64,000 nt of DNA. It comes from Moraxellaceae bacterium. Its GTDB lineage: Bacteria > Pseudomonadota > Gammaproteobacteria > Burkholderiales > Rhodocyclaceae. The notes beneath the pieces are model-generated. The model did no database searches. It was not told the origin of the DNA and worked only from the letters and a program-made list of their open reading frames with translations. The stretch covers positions 69,260 through 133,259 of the forward strand of contig JAVHYF010000005.1 of the NCBI GenBank assembly GCA_031119205.1. The letters run 5' to 3'. This document shows positions 1 to 9,714 of the stretch, in pieces; position 1 is the stretch's first letter; every line of letters begins with the position of its first letter. Made by a program: the position numbers and the translations under genes.

Positions 1-24
1 CAGCGCCTGATTTGCGCCTGATCC

Positions 25-717
25 ATGCCGGAAAACGACGCCCAGCTCGAACTCAAGAAACGCGCCCGCCGCCGCCTGGTGGGTGCCGCAGCACTCGCGA
101 TGGCTGCCGCCATCATCCTGCCCGTAGTGATGGACAAGGAACCGCGTCCCAGCGGCAACGAGTTGCAGATCCGCATTCCGAGCCAGGAGGGCGGTAATTA
201 CGCCTCGCGCCTGATCACGGCGCGTCCTGATTCCGCGACGACCACACAGGCGCCGCTTGCGCCTGTCGAGCCGCCTGCGCCTCCTGCGGTGACTGCGCCG
301 CAAGCCCCCGCACAAGCAGAGCCGGCCGCTGCCGCTCCTGTTGCGCCGGTACCGCCCCCGGCGCCTGTTGCCCAGGACAAACCTGTCGTTGAAAAGCCTG
401 TGGTTGAAAAGCCGGCGCCGGCCGCGAAGCCTGTCGAGCCGGATCGCGCACTCGCCATTCTTGAAGGCAAGGAAACGCAAACGCATGCGGCATCCGCCAG
501 CAGCTTCTACGTGCAACTGGGTGTCTATCGCGAGCAGGACAACGTGCGCAGCGTGCAGGCCAAGGCGAAGGATGTCGGCTACAGCGCCAGCACTGAAAAA
601 GTGGGTGATCGCACGCGTGTGCGTATCGGCCCCTTCAAGACGCGTGCCGCCGCAGATGCCGCGGTGGCGAAACTGAAGAAGGCCGGATTGGCGGCTGTGG
701 TGGCACCGGTACGTTGA
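25..717 (+). CDS. SPOR-domain cell-division protein (DedD-like)
   Basis: 230-residue bitopic inner-membrane protein. A basic N-terminus (residues 10-17) is followed by one membrane segment (about 18-36), a long Pro/Ala/Val-rich periplasmic linker with a tandem VVEKP repeat, and a SPOR domain (about 159-230). SPOR domains bind septal glycan strands stripped of stem peptides, so a role at the division site is likely. The family is known; the specific role is inferred. It sits directly before cvpA, as in many Betaproteobacteria where folC-dedD-cvpA-purF run together. The 21 bases at the window start end with an in-frame TGA (19-21) and may be the last codons of folC, but that is too little to call. 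Confidence 0.85.
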   Translation: MPENDAQLELKKRARRRLVGAAALAMAAAIILPVVMDKEPRPSGNELQIRIPSQEGGNYASRLITARPDSATTTQAPLAPVEPPAPPAVTAPQAPAQAEPAAAAPVAPVPPPAPVAQDKPVVEKPVVEKPAPAAKPVEPDRALAILEGKETQTHAASASSFYVQLGVYREQDNVRSVQAKAKDVGYSASTEKVGDRTRVRIGPFKTRAAADAAVAKLKKAGLAAVVAPVR

Positions 718-739
718 ATCCGGCCGCGGCCGCCCCCAC

Positions 740-1231
740 ATGACTGTTTTCGACTATGTATTCCTCGCCATTCTTGGCCTGAGCACGCTGCTGGGCCTGT
801 GGCGCGGACTGGTGTCCGAAGTACTGTCGCTGGCCGGCTGGGTGCTGGCGCTGGTGCTGGCCTGGAAAGGTGCGCCGCTGGCCGTGCCTTACCTGGCTGG
901 CGTCGCGGAGAACGAATGGGCTCGCTGGGCCTTGGGTTTCATCGCCATCTTCGTGCTGTGCCTGATCCTCATGGCACTGGTGCGGTGGTTGATGAAGGAA
1001 CTGTTGAAGTCGGCCGGACTCAGCGCCAGTGACCGTTTGCTGGGTTCGATCTTCGGTGCCGTGCGAGGTGTGTTGATCGCGCTGGTGCTGGTTCTGCTGG
1101 CAGGGCTGACCGCACTGCCGAAGGAGCCCTGGTGGCGCGACGCAGTATTCGCTCCACCGCTGGAAACGATGGTGATCGCGCTCAAGCCGCGTTTGCCGGA
1201 TGACTTGGCCAAACGCTTGAAGTATCGGTAA
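740..1231 (+). CDS. cvpA: CvpA family membrane protein
   Basis: 163-residue integral membrane protein with about four hydrophobic segments (roughly residues 3-20, 26-45, 62-85 and 102-122) and a short polar tail, the usual size for the CvpA/colicin V production family. It lies 22 bases after the SPOR gene and 11 bases before purF, so the three are probably cotranscribed. In Enterobacteria cvpA is required for colicin V export and lies in the purF operon; its general function is envelope-related and poorly defined. Confidence 0.9.
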   Translation: MTVFDYVFLAILGLSTLLGLWRGLVSEVLSLAGWVLALVLAWKGAPLAVPYLAGVAENEWARWALGFIAIFVLCLILMALVRWLMKELLKSAGLSASDRLLGSIFGAVRGVLIALVLVLLAGLTALPKEPWWRDAVFAPPLETMVIALKPRLPDDLAKRLKYR

Positions 1232-1242
1232 CGGGTGAAGGT

Positions 1243-2772
1243 ATGTGCGGAATCATCGGAGTCGTGGCGAAATCGCCGGTCAATCAACTTCTGTACGACG
1301 GCCTGCAGGTCCTGCAGCACCGTGGTCAGGACGCGGCGGGAATCTGCACGGCAGACGCCGGGCGTTTCCATATGCACAAGGGGCCGGGCCTCGTGCGCGA
1401 CGTGTTCCGCACGCGCAACATGCGCAACCTGGAAGGCAACTGGGGCATCGGTCACTGCCGTTACCCGACTGCCGGCTCGGCCTACAACCCGGCCGAAGCA
1501 CAACCGTTCTACGTGAATTCGCCGTTCGGCCTGATGCTGGCCCACAACGGCAACCTGACGAACGCCGAGGCGCTGAAGCGCGAGATGTATCTCGCCGACC
1601 TGCGCCACATGAACACCAACTCGGACTCCGAGGTGCTGCTCAACGTGCTGGCCCACGAGCTGCAGGAGGCTTCGCAGGGTTCGTTCCGCCTCGATCCGGA
1701 CACCATCTTCCGCGCCGTGGCGGGCGTGCATCGTCGTGCTAAGGGCGCCTATGCGGCGATGGTGATGATTGCCGGCTATGGCCTGCTGGCTTTCCGTGAT
1801 CCCTATGGCATCCGTCCGCTGGTGATGGGCGTGAATGAAACGCCGGAGGGCAATGAGTACATCGTGGCCTCCGAGAGCGTCGCCATCGACGTGCTGGGCT
1901 TCAGGATGTTGCGCGACATCGCGCCGGGTGAGGCTGTGCTGTTCGACACCAATGGCAACATGGTGGCGCGCCAGTGCGCCGAGCCCAAGCCGCATGCACC
2001 GTGCATTTTCGAGTTCGTGTATCTCGCACGTCCGGATTCCCTGATCGATGGCGTGTCGGTGTACGACAGCCGTGTGCGTATGGGTGAATTCCTCGCCGAC
2101 AAGATCCGTCGCGATTACGCCGATCTCGACATCGACGTCGTGATCCCGATTCCCGACTCCTCCCGTTCGGCGGCGATGGAGCTGGCTACGCGCCTGAACG
2201 TGCCGTACCGCGAAGGCTTCGTGAAGAACCGCTACATCGGCCGCACCTTCATCATGCCGGGGCAGGCGGTGCGCAAGAAATCCGTGCGCCAGAAACTGAA
2301 TGCGATGCACCAGGAGTTCGCCGGCAAGAAGGTGCTGCTGGTGGATGACTCGATCGTGCGTGGCACGACCAGCCGCGAGATCATCAACATGGCGCGCGAA
2401 GCGGGTGCAACCAAGGTGTACATGGCGTCCGCTGCGCCGCCGGTGCGCCATGCCAACGTGTATGGCATCGACATGCCGACGCGCGCCGAACTGATCGCCT
2501 CCTTCCGTAACGAGGCAGAGATCTGTGCAGAGATCGGTGCCGACGCGCTGATCTACCAGGATCTGGAAGACCTGAAGCGTTCGGTCGGCTCCTTCAACGC
2601 GAAGATCGATGACTTCGAGGCGTCCTGTTTCGATGGCCGCTACGTCACCGGCGACATCACGCCGGAATACCTCAGCAATATCGAGGGCGAGCGCGAAAAG
2701 GGCTGGAGTGGTGGCGAGGAGTCCGAGAACGAGCAGCTCGATCTCAACCTCGTCGGCAGCGCGCAGGCTTGA
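1243..2772 (+). CDS. purF: Amidophosphoribosyltransferase
   Basis: 509 residues, full length. First committed step of de novo purine synthesis: PRPP plus glutamine gives 5-phosphoribosylamine. The N-terminal Ntn glutaminase domain starts MCGIIGVV, so Cys2 becomes the catalytic nucleophile after Met removal. The C-terminal phosphoribosyltransferase domain carries the PRPP-binding motif VLLVDDSIVRGTT near residues 362-376. The start is fixed by the need for Cys2. Last gene of the cvpA group; a SAM-II-like RNA and a terminator separate it from metZ. Confidence 0.98.
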   Translation: MCGIIGVVAKSPVNQLLYDGLQVLQHRGQDAAGICTADAGRFHMHKGPGLVRDVFRTRNMRNLEGNWGIGHCRYPTAGSAYNPAEAQPFYVNSPFGLMLAHNGNLTNAEALKREMYLADLRHMNTNSDSEVLLNVLAHELQEASQGSFRLDPDTIFRAVAGVHRRAKGAYAAMVMIAGYGLLAFRDPYGIRPLVMGVNETPEGNEYIVASESVAIDVLGFRMLRDIAPGEAVLFDTNGNMVARQCAEPKPHAPCIFEFVYLARPDSLIDGVSVYDSRVRMGEFLADKIRRDYADLDIDVVIPIPDSSRSAAMELATRLNVPYREGFVKNRYIGRTFIMPGQAVRKKSVRQKLNAMHQEFAGKKVLLVDDSIVRGTTSREIINMAREAGATKVYMASAAPPVRHANVYGIDMPTRAELIASFRNEAEICAEIGADALIYQDLEDLKRSVGSFNAKIDDFEASCFDGRYVTGDITPEYLSNIEGEREKGWSGGEESENEQLDLNLVGSAQA

Positions 2773-2803
2773 CCGGGCGCCCGTTGCAGGAGTAGTTTCC
2801 GTT

Positions 2804-2858
2804 TTGGCGCCGATTTGAGTCTCAGCTTGCGGGCGCTTGATAAATACAGCTAAAGCGA
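2804..2858 (+). ncRNA. SAM-II (metA-type) riboswitch aptamer upstream of metZ
   Basis: The purF-metZ gap contains the ordered conserved blocks of SAM-II RNAs: GGCGC (2806-2810, P1 left), GATTTGAG (2812-2819), CTTGCGG (2826-2832), GCGCT (2833-2837, P1 right), TGATAAAT (2838-2845) and AGCTAAAGC (2848-2856). P1 can form as GGCGC/GCGCT with one G-U pair. The TGATAAAT...AGCTAAA segment is the signature of the SAM-binding pseudoknot. SAM-II RNAs are best known from Alphaproteobacteria before met genes; here the downstream gene is a methionine-synthesis gene, which fits. Identification is by remembered consensus, not a covariance-model search. Confidence 0.75.
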
Positions 2859-2863
2859 ACGCG

Positions 2864-2899
2864 AAACCCGTTCATGCTTTGGCTGAACGGGTTTTGCTT
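2864..2899 (+). terminator. Intrinsic terminator / riboswitch expression platform before metZ
   Basis: Perfect 11-bp stem AAACCCGTTCA (2864-2874) / TGAACGGGTTT (2884-2894) with a 9-base loop, followed by TGCTTTTTC. It ends only about 18 bases before the metZ ATG, too close for a promoter between them, so metZ mRNA must read through it. The loop bases GCTTTGGC (2876-2883) complement GCTAAAGC (2849-2856) at the 3' end of the upstream aptamer (8 pairs, one G-U). This suggests alternative terminator and antiterminator folds controlled by SAM. Confidence 0.85.
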
Positions 2900-2916
2900 T
2901 TTCAGGAGTACGACAC

Positions 2917-4098
2917 ATGGATGACTTTCTCCTCGGCTGCGATCCGGACACCCTGTCCATCCGCGCCGGCATCACGCGCAGCCAGTTCGGCGAGCACAGC
3001 GAAGCGCTGTATCTCACCTCCAGCTTCATCGCACCGAATGCGGCGGAAGCGGCAAAACGCTTCTCCGGCGAAGCGCCGGGCTTCATCTACTCGCGCTTCA
3101 CCAATCCGACGGTCAGTGCCTTCGAAGAGCGTCTGGCGGCCCTGGAGGGCGCGGAGTTCTGCGTGGCGACGGCGTCCGGGATGTCCGCCATCCTGTCGCT
3201 GTGCATGGGCCTGCTGAAGGCGGGTGACCACATCGTGGCAGCTCAGGGCATGTTCGGTGCGACCCAGCAACTGCTGGGCAACATCCTTGGCAAGTTCGGC
3301 ATCGAGACGAGCTGGGTACAGGCCACCGATGTCGAAGCGTTCCGCGCCGCCGTGAAGCCGAATACGCGTTTGTTCTTCGTCGAGACACCGTCCAATCCGC
3401 TGACCGAGCTGGTAGACATCGCGGCAGTGTCCGAGGTGGCGCATGCTGCCGGCGCCTGGCTGGCGGTGGACAACTGCTTCTGTTCGCCGGCGCTGCAGCA
3501 GCCCATCAAGCTGGGTGCGGATTTCGTGATCCACTCGGCGACCAAGTTCATCGACGGACAGGGGCGCGTGCTGGGCGGTGCGGTGCTGGGGCCGAAGGAG
3601 CCGATGCAGGAGGTGTTCCGCTTTCTGCGCACGGCCGGTCCGTCCATGTCGCCGTTCAACGCCTGGGTGGCGCTCGGTGGCATCGAGACGCTGCGCCTGC
3701 GCGTGGAAGCGCAGTCCGCGTCCGCGCTGGCGATTGCGCAGTGGCTGGAAAAGCAGCCGCAGGTCGAGCGTGTGAACTACCCGTGGCTGGCTTCGCATCC
3801 GCAGCACGAACTGGCGAAGCGCCAGCAGAAGGCGGGCGGTGCGGTGGTGAGCTTCGAGGTGAAGGGGGGACGCGAAGCAGCGTGGCGTGTCATCGACCAC
3901 TGCAAGCTGCTGTCGATCACAGCCAACCTCGGCGACACCAAGACCACCATCACGCACCCCTCTACGACCACGCATGGACGTGTGTCGCCGGAAGCGCGCG
4001 AAGCAGCGGGTATCCGTGAGGGTCTGGTGCGGGTGGCGGTCGGCCTCGAGGCCGTGGCCGACATCCAGGCTGACCTGCTGCGCGGCCTGCAGGCCTGA
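2917..4098 (+). CDS. metZ: O-succinylhomoserine sulfhydrylase
   Basis: 393-residue PLP enzyme of the Cys/Met metabolism (gamma-family) fold. It makes homocysteine directly from an acylated homoserine and sulfide. The PLP-binding lysine is Lys210 in HSATKFIDGQG. The start is preceded by CAGGAG about 9 bases upstream. A position after purF is typical of Betaproteobacteria and Pseudomonas, where this family is called MetZ. The leader carries a SAM-II-like riboswitch and terminator, so repression when SAM is high is expected. The choice between O-succinyl and O-acetyl substrate rests on family and context only. Confidence 0.93.
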   Translation: MDDFLLGCDPDTLSIRAGITRSQFGEHSEALYLTSSFIAPNAAEAAKRFSGEAPGFIYSRFTNPTVSAFEERLAALEGAEFCVATASGMSAILSLCMGLLKAGDHIVAAQGMFGATQQLLGNILGKFGIETSWVQATDVEAFRAAVKPNTRLFFVETPSNPLTELVDIAAVSEVAHAAGAWLAVDNCFCSPALQQPIKLGADFVIHSATKFIDGQGRVLGGAVLGPKEPMQEVFRFLRTAGPSMSPFNAWVALGGIETLRLRVEAQSASALAIAQWLEKQPQVERVNYPWLASHPQHELAKRQQKAGGAVVSFEVKGGREAAWRVIDHCKLLSITANLGDTKTTITHPSTTTHGRVSPEAREAAGIREGLVRVAVGLEAVADIQADLLRGLQA

Positions 4099-4116
4099 CC
4101 GCAGATATACGATGAC

Positions 4117-4157
4117 GAAGGCCACACGCATGGGGTGTCCTCATGCGTGTGGCCTTC
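4117..4157. terminator. Bidirectional terminator-like inverted repeat between metZ and the anti-sigma gene
   Basis: Perfect 16-bp inverted repeat GAAGGCCACACGCATG (4117-4132) / CATGCGTGTGGCCTTC (4142-4157), with a 9-base loop, between two convergent genes. It has no strong T-run on either side, so it may work as a weak or Rho-assisted terminator or as an mRNA 3'-end stabiliser. Confidence 0.7.
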
Positions 4158-4164
4158 ATGCTGT

Positions 4165-4902
4165 TCAGGACTTCCAGCGCACCCTGAGACGCATCGCCTC
4201 GTCGATGCTCTGAATGCTCTCGGACGAATCGGCAATGACGGCGTAGTAGCCCTGTCCAGCGGGCCGCACCAGCGCCTGCATGCCTTCGCCCTGTGCGTTG
4301 CCGCTACTGGCCTGCTGGCCATCGGTCGGTACCAGCAACAGGGTGGCCAGTCCGTGTGGTGTCTCGAACACGATGTGCCAACCCGTACCCGCGCCTTCGA
4401 TCGGACACAGCCGGATGTAGCGGACTTTGCCCAGAGAGGCCTGTAGTTCGCCGCCGAAGCTCGCGAGCACGGTCTGGATGCGTGCCGGATCCACGTCGAT
4501 GTGTGTGTGGAAGGCCTGCGGTTCATGCATCACGTGGCGGATGGCGTATTCAGCCGCATCCGGCCCGCGGGATGACCATTTGGGGGCGAAGCGCAGGCTG
4601 ACGACGACGCTCAGGACCACACTTGCCGCCAGTGCCATGAATTTCCAGCTCCGGAGTGGATGGACGCGTCGTGTGCGGAGGATCACCCGATCGGCCAGCC
4701 CCTCCGGCACCGCGATCTGCAGCGCATCGGCATAGCGGGACTCGAGTGTGTCGGTACGTCTTGCGAAGGTCTGGCAGAGCGGGCAATCCGCCAGATGCTG
4801 CCGGGCAATTGCCGGCAAATGCCGGGGTGTGGCGAGCTTGTCGCGACGGAAGTCCAGGCAGGCATAGCCTGCGGGTTCGGGCGGCTTGGTCGGTGTGCTC
4901 AT
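4165..4902 (-). CDS. Probable anti-sigma factor, single-pass membrane protein (DUF3379-like)
   Basis: 245 residues. The N-terminal cytoplasmic part (1-85) has a zinc-finger-like DCPLC segment (about residues 39-43) as in anti-sigma domains. One membrane segment (about 87-105) is followed by a periplasmic C-terminal domain. The start ATG overlaps the stop of the upstream ECF sigma gene by four bases, a coupling typical of sigma/anti-sigma pairs. It resembles DUF3379 proteins found next to ECF sigma genes. Role inferred: it would hold the sigma factor at the membrane until an envelope signal releases it. The signal is unknown. Confidence 0.75.
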   Translation of the reverse strand: MSTPTKPPEPAGYACLDFRRDKLATPRHLPAIARQHLADCPLCQTFARRTDTLESRYADALQIAVPEGLADRVILRTRRVHPLRSWKFMALAASVVLSVVVSLRFAPKWSSRGPDAAEYAIRHVMHEPQAFHTHIDVDPARIQTVLASFGGELQASLGKVRYIRLCPIEGAGTGWHIVFETPHGLATLLLVPTDGQQASSGNAQGEGMQALVRPAGQGYYAVIADSSESIQSIDEAMRLRVRWKS

Positions 4903-5414
4903 GAGGACTTCCTCGCCGCTTGTGTGCCTGGTGCAGCGTCAAGGTGCTGACGCAGGCTCTGGCGGGCGCGGGTCAGGCGCACCATGACGGCGCCTTCGCT
5001 GATGTCCAGCATCGCGCCGATCTCTGCGCAGGAGAAACCGCCCAGCACCTGCAGCAGGAAGGGCTCACGAAGCGACAGGGGCAGGCTGCCGATGAGATCC
5101 TCCAGCTCGTAGAGTTCGACCGGCTGGTGCTCGGCGGGTAGTTCGAGTTCTTCGGGCTGCGCGTCAACGTAGTCGAGCTGTTTCCGTTCATACAGACGTG
5201 CATGTTCGTTACGCAGGATGGTGACCAGCCAGGGCTTCGGGTTGTCCGGGTCCAGCAATGCATCCCAGTTTCGCCAGGCGCGCGTGAAGGTTTCCTGCAC
5301 CAGCTCTTCTGCGACGAAGCGGTCACGGCAAAGCCAGTAGGCGAAGCGGAACAGCTCACCGCTGTAGGCGCGGACAACCTGGTCGAATCGCTTGTGACGG
5401 AGCAGGGATGGCAT
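4899..5414 (-). CDS. RNA polymerase sigma factor, ECF family
   Basis: About 171 residues from the ATG at 5414 (MPSLLRHKRF). Region 2 has the typical FRFAYWLCRDRFVAEELVQE segment used for core and -10 binding; region 4 has a helix-turn-helix (CAEIGAMLDISEGAVMVRLTRAR). A TTG at 5462 would add 16 residues in frame; I prefer the ATG because family members begin near the RFDQVVRAYSGEL motif, but neither start has a clear ribosome site. Forms an overlapping pair with the anti-sigma gene. The regulon is not evident from the window. Confidence 0.9.
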   Translation of the reverse strand: MPSLLRHKRFDQVVRAYSGELFRFAYWLCRDRFVAEELVQETFTRAWRNWDALLDPDNPKPWLVTILRNEHARLYERKQLDYVDAQPEELELPAEHQPVELYELEDLIGSLPLSLREPFLLQVLGGFSCAEIGAMLDISEGAVMVRLTRARQSLRQHLDAAPGTQAARKSS

Positions 5415-5467
5415 GTGATTCAGGGTGGGGGCCTGCCGTAGGAGACCGGGGCGTATGGGCAAACCTT

Positions 5468-5486
5468 ACCCCGCTTCACGCGGGGT
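5468..5486. repeat. Inverted repeat in the sigma factor / crcB divergent region
   Basis: ACCCCGC (5468-5474) and GCGGGGT (5480-5486) form a perfect 7-bp palindromic pair with loop TTCAC. It lies in the 199-base region between the divergent sigma-factor and crcB genes. A second short pair, TGCCAG (5544-5549) and CTGGCA (5557-5562), lies nearer crcB. Either could be an operator or a leader hairpin; function unknown. Confidence 0.5.
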
Positions 5487-5613
5487 TTCGGCTCGCCTCC
5501 GTGATTGCTGCCCGCGCGGTTGAGCGGGGCGGCTGCGCTAAGCTGCCAGTAAGCCTCTGGCAAGACAATCGGTACACAGGAAACGAGACCGCCACAGGCG
5601 GCTGAGACAGAAC

Positions 5614-5997
5614 ATGACAGCGTGGAGCAATTTTGCGGCAGTAGGCGGTGGCGCAGCGATGGGGGCATGGCTGCGCTGGGGCCTGGGACTATGGCTCAAC
5701 CCATTGCTTGCGGCCTTTCCATTGGGGACGCTGGTCGCCAATCTGCTGGGCGGCTTCCTCATGGGTATTGCTCTTGCCTTGTTGCAAGCGATGCCAGCAT
5801 TGCCCGTCGCGCAGAAGCTGCTGCTGACCACCGGCTTCCTGGGTGGGCTGACCACGTTCTCCAGCTTCTCGGGGGAGGTCTTCGATCTGCTGCAGCGCCA
5901 GGCTTATGCCTGGGCAGGAATCACGATTGCCTTGCATGTCATCGGCTCGCTGCTGATGACCTGGCTTGGCTGGTGGTGCATGCACGCCTGGAGGTGA
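5614..5997 (+). CDS. crcB: Fluoride efflux channel CrcB/Fluc
   Basis: 127-residue, four-helix inner-membrane protein of the dual-topology Fluc family, which exports fluoride. The signatures GTLVANLLGGFLMG (about residues 37-50) and TGFLGGLTTFSSFS (about 73-86) are both present. The latter holds the conserved Phe/Ser/Thr residues lining the pore. It is followed after 3 bases by a methyltransferase gene, so the two may be cotranscribed. I looked for a crcB-motif fluoride riboswitch upstream and did not find its conserved blocks. Confidence 0.95.
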   Translation: MTAWSNFAAVGGGAAMGAWLRWGLGLWLNPLLAAFPLGTLVANLLGGFLMGIALALLQAMPALPVAQKLLLTTGFLGGLTTFSSFSGEVFDLLQRQAYAWAGITIALHVIGSLLMTWLGWWCMHAWR

Positions 5998-6000
5998 AGC

Positions 6001-6768
6001 ATGGACGATGCGAAGAGTCACGCTCCGGTTCTGCCTGCTCAGGCAGGGGCGTATACGCGGTTCCGGCCGCGTTACCCGGCTGCCCTGTTCGACTACCTGG
6101 CAGCGTTGGCGCCACGCAGGCAGTTCGCGTGGGATGTCGGCTGTGGCGGCGGGCAGGCAACCGTGGATCTGGCGGATCGCTTCGTCAACGTGCTGGGCAC
6201 CGATGTCAGCGCGGAGCAGATTGCGGTAGCCGTTGCGCATCCGCACGTCAGCTACCGGCAGGCCACGGCGCATGACAGCGGGCTGATGGCTGGCAGTGTC
6301 GATCTGGTGTGTGCCGCCCAGGCCCTGCATTGGTTCGAGCCGGAGGCATTTCATACCGAAGTGCAGCGCGTACTGGCGCCGCGCGGCGTCTTCGCGGCCT
6401 GGAGCTATGGCGTGTTGCGGCTGCCGGAGGGGCCGCTGGACGAAAGCGTCCAGCATTTCCATCGAGAGGTTGTCGGCCCCTACTGGCTGACGCGGCGGCG
6501 TCATGTCGAGAGCGGCTACCGCGACTTGCCGTTTCCTTATGCAGAGGAGCTCGCGCCGGCCTTCGACATGGAGGTCACATGGACCCTGCCGCAGCTACTG
6601 GGCTATCTGGGTGGCTGGTCGGCGACAGCACGCTACATCGCAGCCAACAATGGAGTGGACCCGACGGTGGCGCTGGCTGAGCGACTGCTTCCCCTGTGGG
6701 GCGATCCATATCAGTTGCGCAGCATCCGCTGGCCCTTGAATCTGCGAGTGGGGCGTGTGGCCACCTGA
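6001..6768 (+). CDS. Class I SAM-dependent methyltransferase
   Basis: 255 residues. Rossmann-fold methyltransferase (Methyltransf_11 type) with the SAM-binding motif WDVGCGGGQAT (about residues 43-53), acidic GTDVS (about 68-72), and the post-motif SVDLVCAAQALHWF typical of the trans-aconitate/ubiquinone-type group. The C-terminal half (WSYGVLRLP... LLGYLGGWSATARY) matches small-molecule methyltransferases annotated in many Proteobacteria with unknown substrate. Starts 3 bases after crcB. No substrate can be assigned. Confidence 0.85.
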   Translation: MDDAKSHAPVLPAQAGAYTRFRPRYPAALFDYLAALAPRRQFAWDVGCGGGQATVDLADRFVNVLGTDVSAEQIAVAVAHPHVSYRQATAHDSGLMAGSVDLVCAAQALHWFEPEAFHTEVQRVLAPRGVFAAWSYGVLRLPEGPLDESVQHFHREVVGPYWLTRRRHVESGYRDLPFPYAEELAPAFDMEVTWTLPQLLGYLGGWSATARYIAANNGVDPTVALAERLLPLWGDPYQLRSIRWPLNLRVGRVAT

Positions 6769-6786
6769 TGCACACGCCCCTTGTTC
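6750..6786 (+). terminator. Terminator overlapping the methyltransferase 3' end
   Basis: Perfect 10-bp stem GGGGCGTGTG (6750-6759) / CACACGCCCC (6771-6780), 11-base loop, followed by TTGTTCT. The left arm lies within the last codons of the methyltransferase gene, which stops at 6768. Confidence 0.75.
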
Positions 6787-6787
6787 T

Positions 6788-6843
6788 CCTGACATCCCCG
6801 TAGGGTCGCCGTCGCCAGCGACCCGGTTCTCCGGGAATGGATG

Positions 6844-6848
<5 letters not shown>
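6788..6848. repeat. Nested inverted repeats at the spoVR 3' end
   Basis: Outer perfect 10-bp pair CCTGACATCC (6788-6797) / GGATGTCAGG (6839-6848) encloses an inner 7-bp pair GGGTCGC (6803-6809) / GCGACCC (6818-6824). The outer right arm overlaps the spoVR stop codon at 6844-6846. Likely terminates or stabilises the minus-strand spoVR transcript, but there is no T-run. Confidence 0.6.
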
Positions 6849-8382
<1,534 letters not shown>

Positions 8383-8391
8383 GTTTGCCTT

Positions 8392-9660
8392 TCAGACCAG
8401 GGTCTTCTTGAACAACTCGCGGAACACCGGGTAGATGTCGGCGTAGCTCTCGATGCGTTGCATGGCGAAGTTGGCAGTCGTGCCCTGCAGCTTCTCGTAC
8501 TCCCGCCACAGGTTCTGAGGTTCGCCGGGCGTGATCTCGATGTACGCGAAGTACTGCATGTAGGGCAGGATGCTCTGCGCCAGCAGCTCGCGGCAGCGCG
8601 GGGAGTCGTTCTCCCAGTTGTCGCCGTCGGAAGCCTGGGCGCCGTAGATGTTCCACAGTCCGGTGGCGTAGCGTTCCTGGATGACGTCGCGCATCAGGTC
8701 CAGCGCGCTGGACACCACCGTGCCGCCGGATTCGCGCGAATGGAAGAAGTCCTCCTCGTCGACTTCCTTTGCGACCGTGTGGTGGCGGATGAACACCACG
8801 TCGATGTGTTCGTAGGTGCGGGTGAGGAAGAGGTAGAGCAGCATGAAGAAGCGCTTGGCGGTCGCTTTCTTCTCCTCGTCCATCGAGCCGGACACGTCCA
8901 TGAGGCAGAACATCACCGCACGCGTGGAGGGCTGCGGGATCTTCACGCGGTTGTTGTAGCGCAGGTCGAAGGTGTCGAGGAAGGGAATGGCCTCGATCTT
9001 CGCGCGCAGCACGCCGATGTCGTGCTGCAGACGCTTCACTTCCTCGTCTTCCGGGCCGCGGGTCTTCAGCAGCTCGTCGATCTCGGCCTGCAGCTCGCGG
9101 ATCCTGCCGTGGTACGGCGCACCCAGTGCCAGCCGACGACCGAGTGCGCCGCGCATGGAACGCACGAGGTTGAGGTTGGTGGGCACGCCATCGTTGGCGT
9201 AGCCGGCACGCTGCGACTTGTACTCGGGAATCTGCGCCAGTTGGGTCTTCACGAGGTTGGGCAGCGCCAGGTCCTCGAAGAAGACATCGAGGAACTCCTC
9301 GCGCGACAGCTGGAAGACGAAGTCATCCTCGCTCTCGCCCTCGTTGCTGGCGCCCTTGCCCTGGCCGCCACTGCCACCACCGCCCATGGGGCGCTGGATC
9401 TCGTCACCGGTGGAGAACTGGTCGTTGCCGGAGAAGACCTGCTCCCAGATGCCGCCACTGCCATGCTGGAAGTGCGGTTCGGAGAGGTCGCGGCTCGGAA
9501 TGGAAACGGACTCGCCGTTGTCGAGGTCCTTGATCGAGCGACCGTCGATGGCATCGGCCACCGCGCGGCGGATCTGTCCCTTGAAACGGCGCATGAAGCG
9601 CTGGCGGTTTACAGCGCTCTTGTTCTTGCTGTCGAAGCGGCGATCAATGATTCTTGCCAT
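8392..9660 (-). CDS. YeaH/YhbH family protein (DUF444, vWA-like)
   Basis: 422 residues. Basic N-terminus ([20 protein letters not shown]), a Gly/Ser-rich low-complexity stretch (about 92-105), and a C-terminal von Willebrand A-like fold with an intact metal-ion-dependent adhesion motif DVSGS (Asp255, Ser257, Ser259). Members occur with PrkA and SpoVR in many bacteria. By analogy with MoxR/vWA pairs it may be a partner or substrate of the PrkA AAA+ kinase; this is inference. Confidence 0.95.
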   Translation of the reverse strand: MARIIDRRFDSKNKSAVNRQRFMRRFKGQIRRAVADAIDGRSIKDLDNGESVSIPSRDLSEPHFQHGSGGIWEQVFSGNDQFSTGDEIQRPMGGGGSGGQGKGASNEGESEDDFVFQLSREEFLDVFFEDLALPNLVKTQLAQIPEYKSQRAGYANDGVPTNLNLVRSMRGALGRRLALGAPYHGRIRELQAEIDELLKTRGPEDEEVKRLQHDIGVLRAKIEAIPFLDTFDLRYNNRVKIPQPSTRAVMFCLMDVSGSMDEEKKATAKRFFMLLYLFLTRTYEHIDVVFIRHHTVAKEVDEEDFFHSRESGGTVVSSALDLMRDVIQERYATGLWNIYGAQASDGDNWENDSPRCRELLAQSILPYMQYFAYIEITPGEPQNLWREYEKLQGTTANFAMQRIESYADIYPVFRELFKKTLV

Positions 9661-9686
9661 GGCCTACCCAGCGAGAGGAAGGGAAA

Positions 9687-9714
9687 GGTGAGGGCGGCTT
9701 GCGCCACCCTCACC
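9687..9714. repeat. Intercistronic hairpin between prkA and yeaH
   Basis: GGTGAGGG (9687-9694) and CCCTCACC (9707-9714) form an 8-bp perfect inverted repeat in the 79-base gap of an otherwise tight operon. There is no T-run on the minus strand. It could stabilise or process the mRNA so that prkA is made in excess over yeaH and spoVR. Confidence 0.5.

Noticed and set aside
361-420. Tandem GTTGAAAAGCCT-type repeat as a mobile or regulatory repeat
   Set aside because: It encodes the VVEKP repeat in the flexible linker of the SPOR protein and needs no other explanation.
889-2451. 520-residue open frame antisense to cvpA/purF
   Set aside because: Runs opposite two certain genes, is His/Arg-rich with no family resemblance, and is a typical antisense frame of high-GC codon bias.
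5486-5613. Fluoride (crcB-motif) riboswitch upstream of crcB
   Set aside because: The conserved GGnGAUGG and CUGAUGA blocks are not present; only short unrelated palindromes are seen.
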